The notes under the pieces were generated by a model. The model worked only from the letters and a program-made list of their open reading frames with translations, was not told where the DNA came from and did not search any database. Of a stretch of 64,000 nucleotides of DNA, positions 56,288 to 64,000 are shown in pieces. This stretch comes from Staphylococcus piscifermentans (lineage in GTDB: Bacteria > Bacillota > Bacilli > Staphylococcales > Staphylococcaceae). Position 1 is the stretch's first letter. Every line of letters starts with the position of its first letter. The translations under genes and the position numbers were made by a program. The stretch is taken from the NCBI RefSeq assembly GCF_900186985.1, contig NZ_LT906447.1, forward strand, positions 1,178,001 through 1,242,000, written 5' to 3'.

Positions 56288-56601
56288 GCGTTGAAGTCAC
56301 GATAATTCGTTGACACTGTTTAAATAGTGGAATTTTACCTGTTGAATGCAGTTTTTTGTTGGATTCAACAGGTTATTTTATTTTTGAAAGGAAAAATTAC
56401 TTATAAATATTACTGAAAGTATCAAAATATTAGCTAAAGAATACAACAATATTACATTCTGACTTCAAAGCCGTGACAGCTTCAAAGATATGATAAGATA
56501 ATGGGTGGAGAGTCAAAATGGCTTTTTATACTTAAAAAGTGATATAGTTTAATATCCGAATTTATAATTTTATAATTCAACTTGACCTAAGAGGTGTAAT
56601 T
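56288..56601. other. Intergenic region before sagB
   Basis: About 310 bases. It contains a terminator hairpin (56337-56382) and then AT-rich sequence presumably holding the sagB promoter. The only open frame, a 13-codon ORF at 56504, lacks a ribosome site. Confidence 0.5.
56337..56382 (+). terminator. Terminator after the 73-aa gene
   Basis: ACCTGTTGAAT / ATTCAACAGGT, an 11-bp stem with TATTTTATTTTTG. Confidence 0.88.
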
Positions 56602-57447
56602 ATGACGAAACATAAGAAGGGCTCTATTATAGCTATTATAGGGCTACTTGTTATTTTAGCGGCAGCAGGAGCGCTGTTCTTTTCTATGATTTCTGACCAA
56701 ATATTCTTTAAACATGTAAAGAAAGTAGAAACAGTGGAACATCTTAACGTCACTTTAGACAAAGCTGCTAAAAAGCAAATTGATAACTATACGAGTCAGC
56801 AAGTATCTGATAAGAATGATAGATGGCATGACGCGACAGGTACTGAAATTAAAAATGCTATGAATAGTAAGAATTTTATCAATGATAAAGTTCAACGCTA
56901 TCAATTCCTAGATTTATCTAAATACCAAGGCATTGAAAAAAACCGTATCAAACGCATGTTAGCAGATCGTCCTACATTATTGGCACATACTGATGACTTT
57001 ATGAAAGCAGCCAAGAAACGTCATGTTAATGAAGTATACTTAATTTCACATGCAATTTTAGAAACAGGTGCTGTGAAGAGTGATTTATCCAAAGGTGTCG
57101 AAATAGACGGTAAGAAATATTATAACTTTTATGGTGTAGGTGCATTAGATAAAGATCCTATTAAAACGGGCGCAGAATATGCTAAGAAACATAATTGGGA
57201 TACACCTGAAAAAGCAATAGATGGAGGAGCTGATTTTATTCACTCTCATTTCTTATCCAACCCAGATCAAAATACACTTTATAGCATGAGATGGAATCCA
57301 AAAAATCCAGGGGAACATCAATATGCAACAGATATTAAATGGGCAGAAAGTAATGCGTCCTTAATTGCCGATTTCTATAAGAAAATCAATACTGAGGGTA
57401 AATACTTCAAGTTATTTGTCTATAAAGATGATAAACAACATCAATAA
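56602..57447 (+). CDS. sagB: SagB-type membrane-anchored N-acetylglucosaminidase
   Basis: The 281-residue protein has an N-terminal signal anchor (about 7-30, GSIIAIIGLLVILAAAGALFF) and an extracellular GH73-like/Bax domain (about 115-275). The catalytic glutamate lies in SHAILETGAVKSDLS, with YNFYGVGALDKDPIKTG and MRWNPKNPGEHQYATDI downstream. In S. aureus SagB cuts nascent glycan strands to final length. GAGGTG precedes the ATG. A terminator follows. Confidence 0.92.
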   Translation: MTKHKKGSIIAIIGLLVILAAAGALFFSMISDQIFFKHVKKVETVEHLNVTLDKAAKKQIDNYTSQQVSDKNDRWHDATGTEIKNAMNSKNFINDKVQRYQFLDLSKYQGIEKNRIKRMLADRPTLLAHTDDFMKAAKKRHVNEVYLISHAILETGAVKSDLSKGVEIDGKKYYNFYGVGALDKDPIKTGAEYAKKHNWDTPEKAIDGGADFIHSHFLSNPDQNTLYSMRWNPKNPGEHQYATDIKWAESNASLIADFYKKINTEGKYFKLFVYKDDKQHQ

Positions 57448-57467
57448 ATAAATTTAAACTTTTTCAT

Positions 57468-57520
57468 AAAGCGGAAGAATTAAAACGAAACAGTTTTAAT
57501 TGTTTCGCTTTATTTGTTTT
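57468..57520 (+). terminator. Terminator after sagB
   Basis: AAAGCG..AATTAAAAC / GTTTTAATT..CGCTTT stem with TATTTGTTTTTATT. Confidence 0.88.
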
Positions 57521-57579
57521 TATTGCATAATAGGTAATGAAACTATAGAGTGAATCGGAAATAAAGAGGAGGAAATAAA

Positions 57580-59061
57580 ATGCGGGTCGCAATTATTGGA
57601 ATGGGTACGGCAGGTGTCAGTATTTTACGTCAATTAGAAGCTCATTCATATTTTAGTGAACTAGACATTGATGTGTATGATGATCCTCAAAATATGGGGC
57701 AAGGAGTGCCTTTTCAAAATGACAGTGCGCAATTACTTATTAATTTACCAAGTAAAGACATGTCGCTGAATGCTCACGATGCCTCAGAATTTTTCAATTG
57801 GTATGAAACTCAAAATCAATTTAAATTTGATAATGCTACATATTTACCGAGATTTGTATTCGGTCATTATATGAAAAGCTATTTAGAAAAATTCAATCAA
57901 CAATACAGTAACATTCATTTAATTACGGAAAAGGCCACTGAGATGTATTTAGAACAAGGTTATGAGGAAAATGCCAGAATTCAATATTTTGTATGTACCA
58001 ATCATCAACAAGAAGCATGCAGACAGTATGATTATGTCTTCTTGACAGTAGGTACGATGGCTTATCATGATCCTTACCATTTAAAAGGTCTGAAGGGTTA
58101 TATTCCATCACCTTATCCGACTTATGAAACGCTGAATGAAGTGGACAGCACAGACGATATTGCGATTATCGGTACAGGCTTATCGAGTTTAGATGTAATA
58201 CGTTATGTGGTTAAACATCATCCTAATTTGCCGATTACAGCTACGAGCAGACATGGAGAGCTTCCGAGTGTGCGTGGAAATATGATTGATATTACTCTGC
58301 GTCATATTACTAAAGAGAATTTCGAAAGTATATTACGTTCGCACTTTGGAGTAGTTCCTCTAGAATCTATGATCCGGTTATTTAAACAAGAATGTGAAGA
58401 TTATAATATTCCATTACAAGAGTTGATTAATCGTAAAGTAGGGGACCCGATTAAAGACTTGAAATATGATTTAGCTCACCCTGAAATATTAGGAGTTTTC
58501 CAAAGTATACTTGAAACCATCAAGGAAAATATGAACTGGATATGGAATAGTTTGAGCCTGCAAGATCAAGAAGTTTTCATGAAAAAGTATATGCCGATTT
58601 TAAAAGCCAATTCAAACCCGATGCCTCCGCGTACAGCACGATTGTTGATTGAAGAAATTTCTGCTGGACATGTGGTAATTAAAAAAGATTTAGCAGATGT
58701 ACAATATAAAAATGAAACGTACATTTTTAAATATCATAATCAAGTTGAGCCTGATTATTTCAATGTTGTAATTAATGCCACTGGTCCTAAAACACAATTG
58801 AAAGATTTAGATGATGACGATGCTTTTATTATAGATATCGCTAATAGACAAATTGTACAACCTCACCCAATGGGCGGTATTCAAATTGTCCCTGAAACCA
58901 ATCAGGTAATCAGCCCTCGACATGGTACGCTGCCTCATCTTATTGCTATCGGACAAATTACCAACGGCATTAATCAGGCACGCAATGGTGTAAACATGAT
59001 TGTGCGTCAATCTGTGCAAGCAGTCAAAAGCTTATATGATTTTCACGAACAAATACGCTAG
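57580..59061 (+). CDS. FAD/NAD(P)-binding protein (FAD-NAD(P)-binding superfamily)
   Basis: The 493-residue protein begins with a dinucleotide-binding motif (VAIIGMGTAGVSILRQLE) followed by GQGVPFQND and LLINLPSKDMSLN, typical of the NAD_binding_9 family. A second Rossmann motif is IAIIGTGLSSLDVIRYV, and the C-terminal motif IAIGQITNGINQARNGVN may contact FAD. It is like the hypothetical oxidoreductase found beside sagB in other staphylococci. AGAGGAGG precedes the ATG. The substrate is unknown. Confidence 0.8.
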   Translation: MRVAIIGMGTAGVSILRQLEAHSYFSELDIDVYDDPQNMGQGVPFQNDSAQLLINLPSKDMSLNAHDASEFFNWYETQNQFKFDNATYLPRFVFGHYMKSYLEKFNQQYSNIHLITEKATEMYLEQGYEENARIQYFVCTNHQQEACRQYDYVFLTVGTMAYHDPYHLKGLKGYIPSPYPTYETLNEVDSTDDIAIIGTGLSSLDVIRYVVKHHPNLPITATSRHGELPSVRGNMIDITLRHITKENFESILRSHFGVVPLESMIRLFKQECEDYNIPLQELINRKVGDPIKDLKYDLAHPEILGVFQSILETIKENMNWIWNSLSLQDQEVFMKKYMPILKANSNPMPPRTARLLIEEISAGHVVIKKDLADVQYKNETYIFKYHNQVEPDYFNVVINATGPKTQLKDLDDDDAFIIDIANRQIVQPHPMGGIQIVPETNQVISPRHGTLPHLIAIGQITNGINQARNGVNMIVRQSVQAVKSLYDFHEQIR

Positions 59062-59163
59062 ATAAGCTTTTGTTATTGTAAGATTGATAAAAATAAGATA
59101 TGATTAATTCATGAGTTAAGATTTTGAATAACTCTTATTGATTCAGAAACAATTTCATAAAAA

Positions 59164-59290
59164 TTCTTTCGGGGCAGGGTGAAATTCCCAACCGGCAGTA
59201 AATTAAAGCCTGCGACCTGTATTCTTTTTTGAATATGGCTGATCTAGTGGAAATCTAGAGCCGACAGTATAGTCTGGATGGGAGAAAGAA
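59164..59290 (+). promoter_or_regulatory. FMN riboswitch (RFN element)
   Basis: Closing stem TTCTTTC (59164-59170) / GAAAGAA (59284-59290). The conserved core reads GGGGCAGGGTGAAATTCCC, ACCGGCAGTAAA, AAAGCCTGCGACC, GCTGATCTAGTG and GAGCCGACAGTATAGTCTGGATGGGAG. Binding of FMN should promote termination before ribD. Confidence 0.97.
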
Positions 59291-59423
59291 TGAAGAACAT
59301 CATTAAATGTGAAACTTAATTATCTATTTGATTTAAAAAGTTTTAGTTTAAGTGGTCTTATTTAAGTATGCCTTTATACTAAATTTTTTATTTTCAAAGA
59401 TAAATGATGATAAATTCTATTTC

Positions 59424-59456
59424 CCGTTGCTCAATTTTATTGGACAACGGTTTTTT
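59424..59456 (+). terminator. RFN expression-platform terminator
   Basis: CCGTTG..CAAT / ATTG..CAACGG stem with TTTTTT, ending four bases before the ribD ribosome site. Confidence 0.88.
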
Positions 59457-59470
59457 AATGAGGTGATTGT

Positions 59471-60520
59471 TTGAATCGATTTTTACAAAATGCAATACAA
59501 CTGGCAAAAATGGCAGAAGGTCAGACAGGTGTGAATCCAGCAGTTGGCTCAGTAGTCGTAAAGGATGGTTGGATAGTAGGTCTTGGCGCACATCTCAAGC
59601 AAGGTGAACGTCATGCTGAAGTGCAAGCTTTAGATATGGCTGGTGACCAAGCTCAAGGCGCTACGATTTATGTATCCTTAGAACCATGCACACACTTCGG
59701 TTCTACACCGCCTTGCGTCAATAAAATTATTGAAGCAGGTATTAAAAAAGTAGTGTATGCCATGAAAGATATTTCGCTCGATTCACCCGGAGATGACATT
59801 TTGCAATCTGCAGGTATTGAAGTGGAATATCAGCATCAAGCCCAAGCTGAGCTCATGTATAAAGACTTTTTTAAAGCGAAATCTGAAAATATACCAGAAG
59901 TCACATTGAAAGTCAGTGTGAGTTTAGATGGCAAACAAGCGACAGATACAGGGCAGAGTCAATGGATTACTAATCCAGGTGTTAAACAAGATGTCTTTAA
60001 ACACCGTGCACGTCATGACGCTTTGTTGACAGGTGCTGGAACAGTTCAAGCGGATAATCCGAGTTTAACGGTCAGACTAGAAGGCGAACGACAGCCCGTT
60101 AGAGTAATATTAGATAGAAGCGGCCGATTAAACCTGCAACAACAGATTTTTCATGACCAGCAAACGCCAGTCTGGTTGTATACAGAAAATAAAGAAATGC
60201 TGAATAAAGAACATTCTAATCAAGTTAAAATCATACTGTTAGAAGATTGTTCTATTAAAAATATTTTACAAGATTTATATCATAATGGTATTGGTTCGCT
60301 TTATGTAGAAGCTGGACCTAATGTATCTTCTCAATTTCTCCAATCAGAGTGTGTCCAAACACTCATCATTTATTATGCCCCGAAAGTTATTGGAGGTTCA
60401 GGGAAATATCAGTTTTATCAAACTGACAATGTACTTTCCTTGGATAAAATTCCTCAATTTGAAATTGCCAACTCTGAAATCATCGATCAAAATATTAAAG
60501 TTTCACTAAGAAAGAAGTGA
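59471..60520 (+). CDS. ribD: Bifunctional riboflavin deaminase/reductase RibD
   Basis: The N-terminal deaminase domain (about 1-145) has the zinc motifs HAEVQALD and PCTHFGSTPPC. The C-terminal reductase domain (about 148-349) has LKVSVSLDGKQATDTGQSQWIT and LYVEAGPNVSSQFL. It performs the second and third steps from GTP to riboflavin. The start is TTG at 59471 behind GAGGTG. First gene of ribD-ribE-ribBA-ribH. Confidence 0.95.
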   Translation: MNRFLQNAIQLAKMAEGQTGVNPAVGSVVVKDGWIVGLGAHLKQGERHAEVQALDMAGDQAQGATIYVSLEPCTHFGSTPPCVNKIIEAGIKKVVYAMKDISLDSPGDDILQSAGIEVEYQHQAQAELMYKDFFKAKSENIPEVTLKVSVSLDGKQATDTGQSQWITNPGVKQDVFKHRARHDALLTGAGTVQADNPSLTVRLEGERQPVRVILDRSGRLNLQQQIFHDQQTPVWLYTENKEMLNKEHSNQVKIILLEDCSIKNILQDLYHNGIGSLYVEAGPNVSSQFLQSECVQTLIIYYAPKVIGGSGKYQFYQTDNVLSLDKIPQFEIANSEIIDQNIKVSLRKK

Positions 60521-60526
60521 TCTTAT

Positions 60527-61159
60527 ATGTTTACCGGTATAGTTGAAGAAGTCGGTACAGTCGTCCAGACTGCTTCAGAACAAAATGTCATGAAGTTGAC
60601 GATTGAATGTCACACAATCTTGCAAGACATTCATATCGGTGATTCTATCAGTGTCAATGGCGCTTGCTTAACTGTAATTTCTTTTAATAACCAAACCTTT
60701 GATGTTCAAGTGATTAAAGGTACTGAAAATAAAACATATCTCTCTGAATTACGTAAAGGCAGTGCGGTTAATTTAGAACGTGCGATGTCCAGTCAAGGAA
60801 GATTTGGCGGCCATTTTGTATTGGGTCATGTTGATGACGTCGGAACGATACGTCGAATTCAACCATCAGCTAATTCCAATATTGTCACGATTCAATGTCC
60901 GACATCACTGACTTCTCAAATGGTACAGCAAGGTTCCATTACGGTAGATGGTGTCAGTTTAACTATTTTCCGTTTAGATGATGGTCAATTTGATATTCAT
61001 TTAATACCTGAAACGAAGCGTGCGACGATTTTAAGTTCGAAAAAAGTAGGAGATAAAGTGCATTTGGAAGCGGATATGTTATTTAAATACGTTCAAAAAG
61101 CACTTTCAAAAGATGAATCTGGATTGACTAGGGATAAATTGAGTCAGTTTGGATTTTGA
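60527..61159 (+). CDS. ribE: Riboflavin synthase alpha chain
   Basis: The 210-residue protein has two tandem lumazine-binding repeats, the first starting MFTGIVEEVGTV with SVNGACLTV, the second with GHFVLGHVDDVGT and TVDGVSLTI. It dismutates two lumazines into riboflavin. It starts six bases after ribD. Confidence 0.95.
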   Translation: MFTGIVEEVGTVVQTASEQNVMKLTIECHTILQDIHIGDSISVNGACLTVISFNNQTFDVQVIKGTENKTYLSELRKGSAVNLERAMSSQGRFGGHFVLGHVDDVGTIRRIQPSANSNIVTIQCPTSLTSQMVQQGSITVDGVSLTIFRLDDGQFDIHLIPETKRATILSSKKVGDKVHLEADMLFKYVQKALSKDESGLTRDKLSQFGF

Positions 61160-61174
61160 TAGGAGTGGATTGAG

Positions 61175-62356
61175 ATGAAATTCGATAGTATAGAATCTGC
61201 TGTGGAAGCATTGAAAGCAGGAGAAAGTATTATTGTAGTAGATAATGAAGACCGAGAAAATGAAGGTGATTTAGTAGCTGTTACAGAGTTTATGAGTGAT
61301 AATACCGTCAATTTCATGGCACAAGAAGGACGCGGTTTAATTTGCGCGCCGCTTGCACCATCACTTGCTGAGCGACTTAATTTGACGCCTATGGTTAAAG
61401 ATAACAGCGATGCATTCGGTACTGCTTTTACCGAAAGTGTGGATCATGTAGATACTACAACTGGTATTAGTGCAAATGAACGAATGATGACGGCTAAAGC
61501 ATTAATTTCAAATGAAGCGAAGCCAGAAGATTTCAACCGTCCAGGTCATCTATTCCCACTTATTGCTAGAACTGGAGGAGTATTGGTCAGAAATGGACAC
61601 ACAGAAGCGGCAGTTGATTTGGCTGCAATGACAGGTGCTAAGCCGGCTGGTTTGATTTGTGAAATTATGAATGCAGACGGCACAATGGCAAAAGGAGATC
61701 AGTTACAACAATTCAAAGAAGCACACCAGCTGAAAATGATTTCTATTGAAGCACTCGTACACTACCGCAGAACACATGAACAACATATGCATGCTAAAGC
61801 AAAAGTGAAATTACCGACAGATTTCGGTACATTTGACATGTATGGGTTCGAATCTGACTATTCTCATGATGAAATTGTAGCTATTGTTAAAGGCGATATT
61901 AAAAAAGTGGAAAATGTGCGTATTCACTCCTCATGTTTAACAGGTGATATTTTCCACAGCCAAAGATGTGATTGTGGGGCACAATTAGAAGCGGCAATGG
62001 AATATATTGATCAAAATGACGGTATGATTATTTATTTACCACAAGAAGGCCGTGGCATAGGTTTGATTAATAAATTGAAAGCCTATGAGCTGATTGAACA
62101 AGGCTATGATACAGTAACAGCCAACCTTGCTTTAGGATTTGAGGAGGATCTTCGCGATTATTATCATGCTGCGGAAATCCTTAAACATTTCGGTATAGAA
62201 AAGATAAATTTATTAAGTAATAATCCAGAAAAATTTAAAGGAATGCAATACTATGGAATTGATGTCGCAGATAGAATTGAATTAATTGTTCCAGAATGCG
62301 AGCACAACCATGATTATTTGCAAACTAAAAAAGAAAAAATGGGACACATGCTGTAA
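61175..62356 (+). CDS. ribBA: Bifunctional DHBP synthase / GTP cyclohydrolase II RibBA
   Basis: The N-terminal half (about 1-200) is 3,4-dihydroxy-2-butanone-4-phosphate synthase ([35 protein letters not shown]). The C-terminal half is GTP cyclohydrolase II with zinc cysteines in [20 protein letters not shown] and [21 protein letters not shown]. It provides both riboflavin precursors. Fifteen bases after ribE. Confidence 0.96.
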   Translation: MKFDSIESAVEALKAGESIIVVDNEDRENEGDLVAVTEFMSDNTVNFMAQEGRGLICAPLAPSLAERLNLTPMVKDNSDAFGTAFTESVDHVDTTTGISANERMMTAKALISNEAKPEDFNRPGHLFPLIARTGGVLVRNGHTEAAVDLAAMTGAKPAGLICEIMNADGTMAKGDQLQQFKEAHQLKMISIEALVHYRRTHEQHMHAKAKVKLPTDFGTFDMYGFESDYSHDEIVAIVKGDIKKVENVRIHSSCLTGDIFHSQRCDCGAQLEAAMEYIDQNDGMIIYLPQEGRGIGLINKLKAYELIEQGYDTVTANLALGFEEDLRDYYHAAEILKHFGIEKINLLSNNPEKFKGMQYYGIDVADRIELIVPECEHNHDYLQTKKEKMGHML

Positions 62357-62373
62357 AAATTATTATCAATAAA

Positions 62374-62850
62374 TTGGAGGAAATCAGAATGAATTTTGAA
62401 GGAAAACTATTAGGACAAGATTTAAAAATCGGAATCGTAGTTTCACGTTTCAATGACTTTATTACAGGACGCTTATTAGAAGGCGCGAAAGATGTACTGG
62501 TAAGACATGAAGTAGACAGCAATCAAATTGATGTTGCTTATGTGCCAGGTGCATTTGAAATTCCTTTAGCTGCAAAAAAACTTGCAGAGACTGGAAAATA
62601 TGATGCAGTAATTACTTTGGGCTGTGTCATTCGCGGCGCAACTTCCCATTATGACTACGTATGTAATGAAGTGGCGAAAGGTGTTTCTAAAGTCAGTGAT
62701 ACAAGTGGCTTACCTGTTATTTTCGGTGTGTTAACAACTGAAACTATAGAACAAGCAGTGGAACGCGCTGGAACAAAAGCTGGAAATAAGGGAGCAGAAG
62801 CTGCAATGGCAGCCATTGAAATGGCAAACTTGCTTAAATCAATCAAATAA
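62374..62850 (+). CDS. ribH: 6,7-dimethyl-8-ribityllumazine synthase
   Basis: The family motifs are [28 protein letters not shown] and [23 protein letters not shown], with the catalytic histidine. The ATG at 62374 of the longer frame is an alternative start; the second methionine, [17 protein letters not shown] at 62389, has TTGGAGGAAA upstream and is more likely the true start, giving about 153 residues. Last gene of the riboflavin operon. Confidence 0.95.
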   Translation: MEEIRMNFEGKLLGQDLKIGIVVSRFNDFITGRLLEGAKDVLVRHEVDSNQIDVAYVPGAFEIPLAAKKLAETGKYDAVITLGCVIRGATSHYDYVCNEVAKGVSKVSDTSGLPVIFGVLTTETIEQAVERAGTKAGNKGAEAAMAAIEMANLLKSIK

Positions 62851-62865
62851 TTTTAAAATTCAAAA

Positions 62866-62912
62866 AAAGGAAGAAACTTTTAGCTTAACTGCCAAAGTTT
62901 CTTCCTTTTATT
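62866..62912. terminator. Bidirectional terminator between ribH and putA
   Basis: AAAGGAAGAAACTTT / AAAGTTTCTTCCTTT, a 15-bp perfect stem with T runs on both strands. Confidence 0.93.
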
Positions 62913-62916
62913 TATT

Positions 62917-63912
62917 TTATTTTTTCTTAATTAAAGCAGTTGTGGCAGATGATAATCCGATTAATGCAGCAATGACGCCCGCTGTAATAGCTAGTGTTTT
63001 TGGCTTAACGAATTCTTTGGCTGCTAAATTCAAGTTTTGTGGGCGTTCTGCTAAACGTCTCATGAAATAACCGAACCAATCATCGCCGAAAGGTACATAA
63101 ATACAGAAATTGTAATTATCGTCAGCAATTGCGTAAGCTAAATCAGTTCTGAAGCCAAATAACATTTGGAATTCGAAGCTATCTCTATCAATATTATTAT
63201 CTTCTACAAATTTTTTCACATGATCGATGATTTTATCATCATGTGTAGCGATAGATGTAAAATTCTTCGCATTTTTCAGTCTTTTTTCAATCAAAGAAAT
63301 GTAATTCGTATCAATATCTTCTTTATTTTGATAAGCAATCGATGCATTTTCTTTATATGCACCCTTTACTAGTCTTAATCTGATATGTGGATATTTTTCA
63401 ACCATATCTTCAGCAGTATACAGATAGGCTTGAATAACCGTGCCTACATTATCATATTCTTTAGAAATATCATCTAATACATGTAAGATATCATCTAAGC
63501 CTGCAAATTTTTCAGTATCAATATTTACATGTCTGTTATCTAATTCTTTAGCTTTAGCTACAATTTCTCTAAGATTTTTCTCAGCTAAGTCTAAATCAAA
63601 TTCAGCGCCCAACTGACTGATTTTAACAGATAGATGTGCTTTAACATCATTGTCATGCATTGCTTGCAGAACTTTTAAGATGATATCCTTTTCGATTAAG
63701 CTTTCTTCTTTTGTTCCGACAAACTCACCCAAACAATCCACAGTAACTGTAATTCCCTTATCGTTAAGTTCACGGATTTTTTCAATTAAATCATCTAAGG
63801 AGTTGCCGACTACAACTTTGCTTGCCCCTAATACTGGTCCGTATTTCTTTGCTGAGTTATTTAAAAATGTATTATTGGACAAACCGATGAAAAAATCTTT
63901 AACTAGTGACAT
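62917..63912 (-). CDS. putA: Proline dehydrogenase
   Basis: The 331-residue monofunctional flavoenzyme oxidises proline to pyrroline-5-carboxylate. Family motifs include VTVDCLGEF, HVNIDTEKFAG, RLRLVKGAYKE, FEFQMLFGFR and YVPFGDDWFGYFMRRLAERPQN. The C-terminus ends in a hydrophobic stretch (LAITAGVIAALIGLSSATTAL) followed by KKK, suggesting membrane association. ATG at 63912 follows GGGAGGAA; an ATG 15 bases earlier overlaps that site. Confidence 0.94.
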   Translation of the reverse strand: MSLVKDFFIGLSNNTFLNNSAKKYGPVLGASKVVVGNSLDDLIEKIRELNDKGITVTVDCLGEFVGTKEESLIEKDIILKVLQAMHDNDVKAHLSVKISQLGAEFDLDLAEKNLREIVAKAKELDNRHVNIDTEKFAGLDDILHVLDDISKEYDNVGTVIQAYLYTAEDMVEKYPHIRLRLVKGAYKENASIAYQNKEDIDTNYISLIEKRLKNAKNFTSIATHDDKIIDHVKKFVEDNNIDRDSFEFQMLFGFRTDLAYAIADDNYNFCIYVPFGDDWFGYFMRRLAERPQNLNLAAKEFVKPKTLAITAGVIAALIGLSSATTALIKKK

Positions 63913-63968
63913 AGATATTCCTCCCATACAACTATATTGAAATTAGTGTATCATGTTTCAATAATGTA

Positions 63969-63982
63969 TGAAAACGTTAACA
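63969..63982. promoter_or_regulatory. cre (CcpA) site upstream of putA
   Basis: TGAAAACGTTAACA matches every position of the consensus TGWAARCGYTWNCW. It lies 57-70 bases before the putA start on the minus strand. CcpA repression of proline catabolism is known in S. aureus, which supports function here. Confidence 0.8.
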
Positions 63983-64000
63983 ATATATAAAAATACACGA

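Larger units (their letters stand above)
59062..59470. other. Leader region of the riboflavin operon
   Basis: About 410 bases without protein genes. It holds promoter sequence, the FMN riboswitch (59164-59290) and the terminator (59424-59456). The stretch 59291-59423 between aptamer and terminator is AT-rich and should contain the antiterminator arm. Confidence 0.8.

Noticed and set aside
56504..56545. 13-codon ORF upstream of sagB
   Set aside because: No ribosome site and no resemblance to known small peptides.

Overview
The window is a chromosomal segment of a Staphylococcus species. The base composition is AT-rich, Shine-Dalgarno sequences of the AAGGAGG type are strong, and the gene order is typical of staphylococcal chromosomes: glnPQ-queG-trmL-fumC-airSR, yhaO-yhaN-yhaM-prsA-hit-ecsAB-traP-hemEHY, menEC, pckA/metK, tal-sigS-sagB, ribDEBAH and putA. 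The complete nadBCA locus, which I understand S. aureus to lack, argues for a coagulase-negative species. The species cannot be fixed from the sequence alone.

Layout. 1-6.1 kb: end of a glutamine-type ABC transporter, queuosine and tRNA-modification genes, a NagB-like protein behind a long structured leader, and fumC with a cre site. 6.2-12 kb: an RluA-family pseudouridine synthase, a solitary IS200/IS605-type tnpB, the AirSR oxygen/redox two-component system and a dicarboxylate/amino-acid symporter. 12-25 kb: a HTH regulator, the yhaO-yhaN-yhaM nuclease cluster, PrsA foldase, HIT protein and the EcsAB transporter. 25-30 kb: TRAP and the late (coproporphyrin-dependent) heme genes. 30-36 kb: aspartate-to-quinolinate NAD synthesis (nadB-nadC-nadA) divergent from a cysteine desulfurase and the repressor NiaR, with a large palindrome between the two operons. 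36.8-37.6 kb: eight tRNA genes. 38-41 kb: accessory genes (zinc alcohol dehydrogenase, an autoregulated MarR operon, a membrane protein). 41-46 kb: an unusual charged-repeat membrane protein, menE-menC, yidD, a NUDIX hydrolase and an alpha/beta hydrolase. 46-53 kb: pckA divergent from S-box-controlled metK, a NERD protein, an aldo/keto reductase, an ADP-ribosylglycohydrolase and paired crcB fluoride channels. 53.6-64 kb: transaldolase, the ECF sigma factor SigS with a ComK-like partner, SagB glucosaminidase, the FMN-riboswitch riboflavin operon and putA.

The genes are mostly central metabolism and cofactor synthesis (heme, NAD, menaquinone, riboflavin, SAM), with carbon-catabolite control visible as cre-like sites at fumC, pckA and putA. 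The least ordinary content is non-coding or accessory. It includes a six-unit 43-bp tandem array before pckA with a related solitary copy about 15.6 kb away, two tandem 42-bp hairpin units after the tRNAs, a 75-bp dispersed element present twice at convergent gene ends, a solitary tnpB with a candidate omega-RNA end, and a structured leader of about 240 nt upstream of the NagB-like gene.
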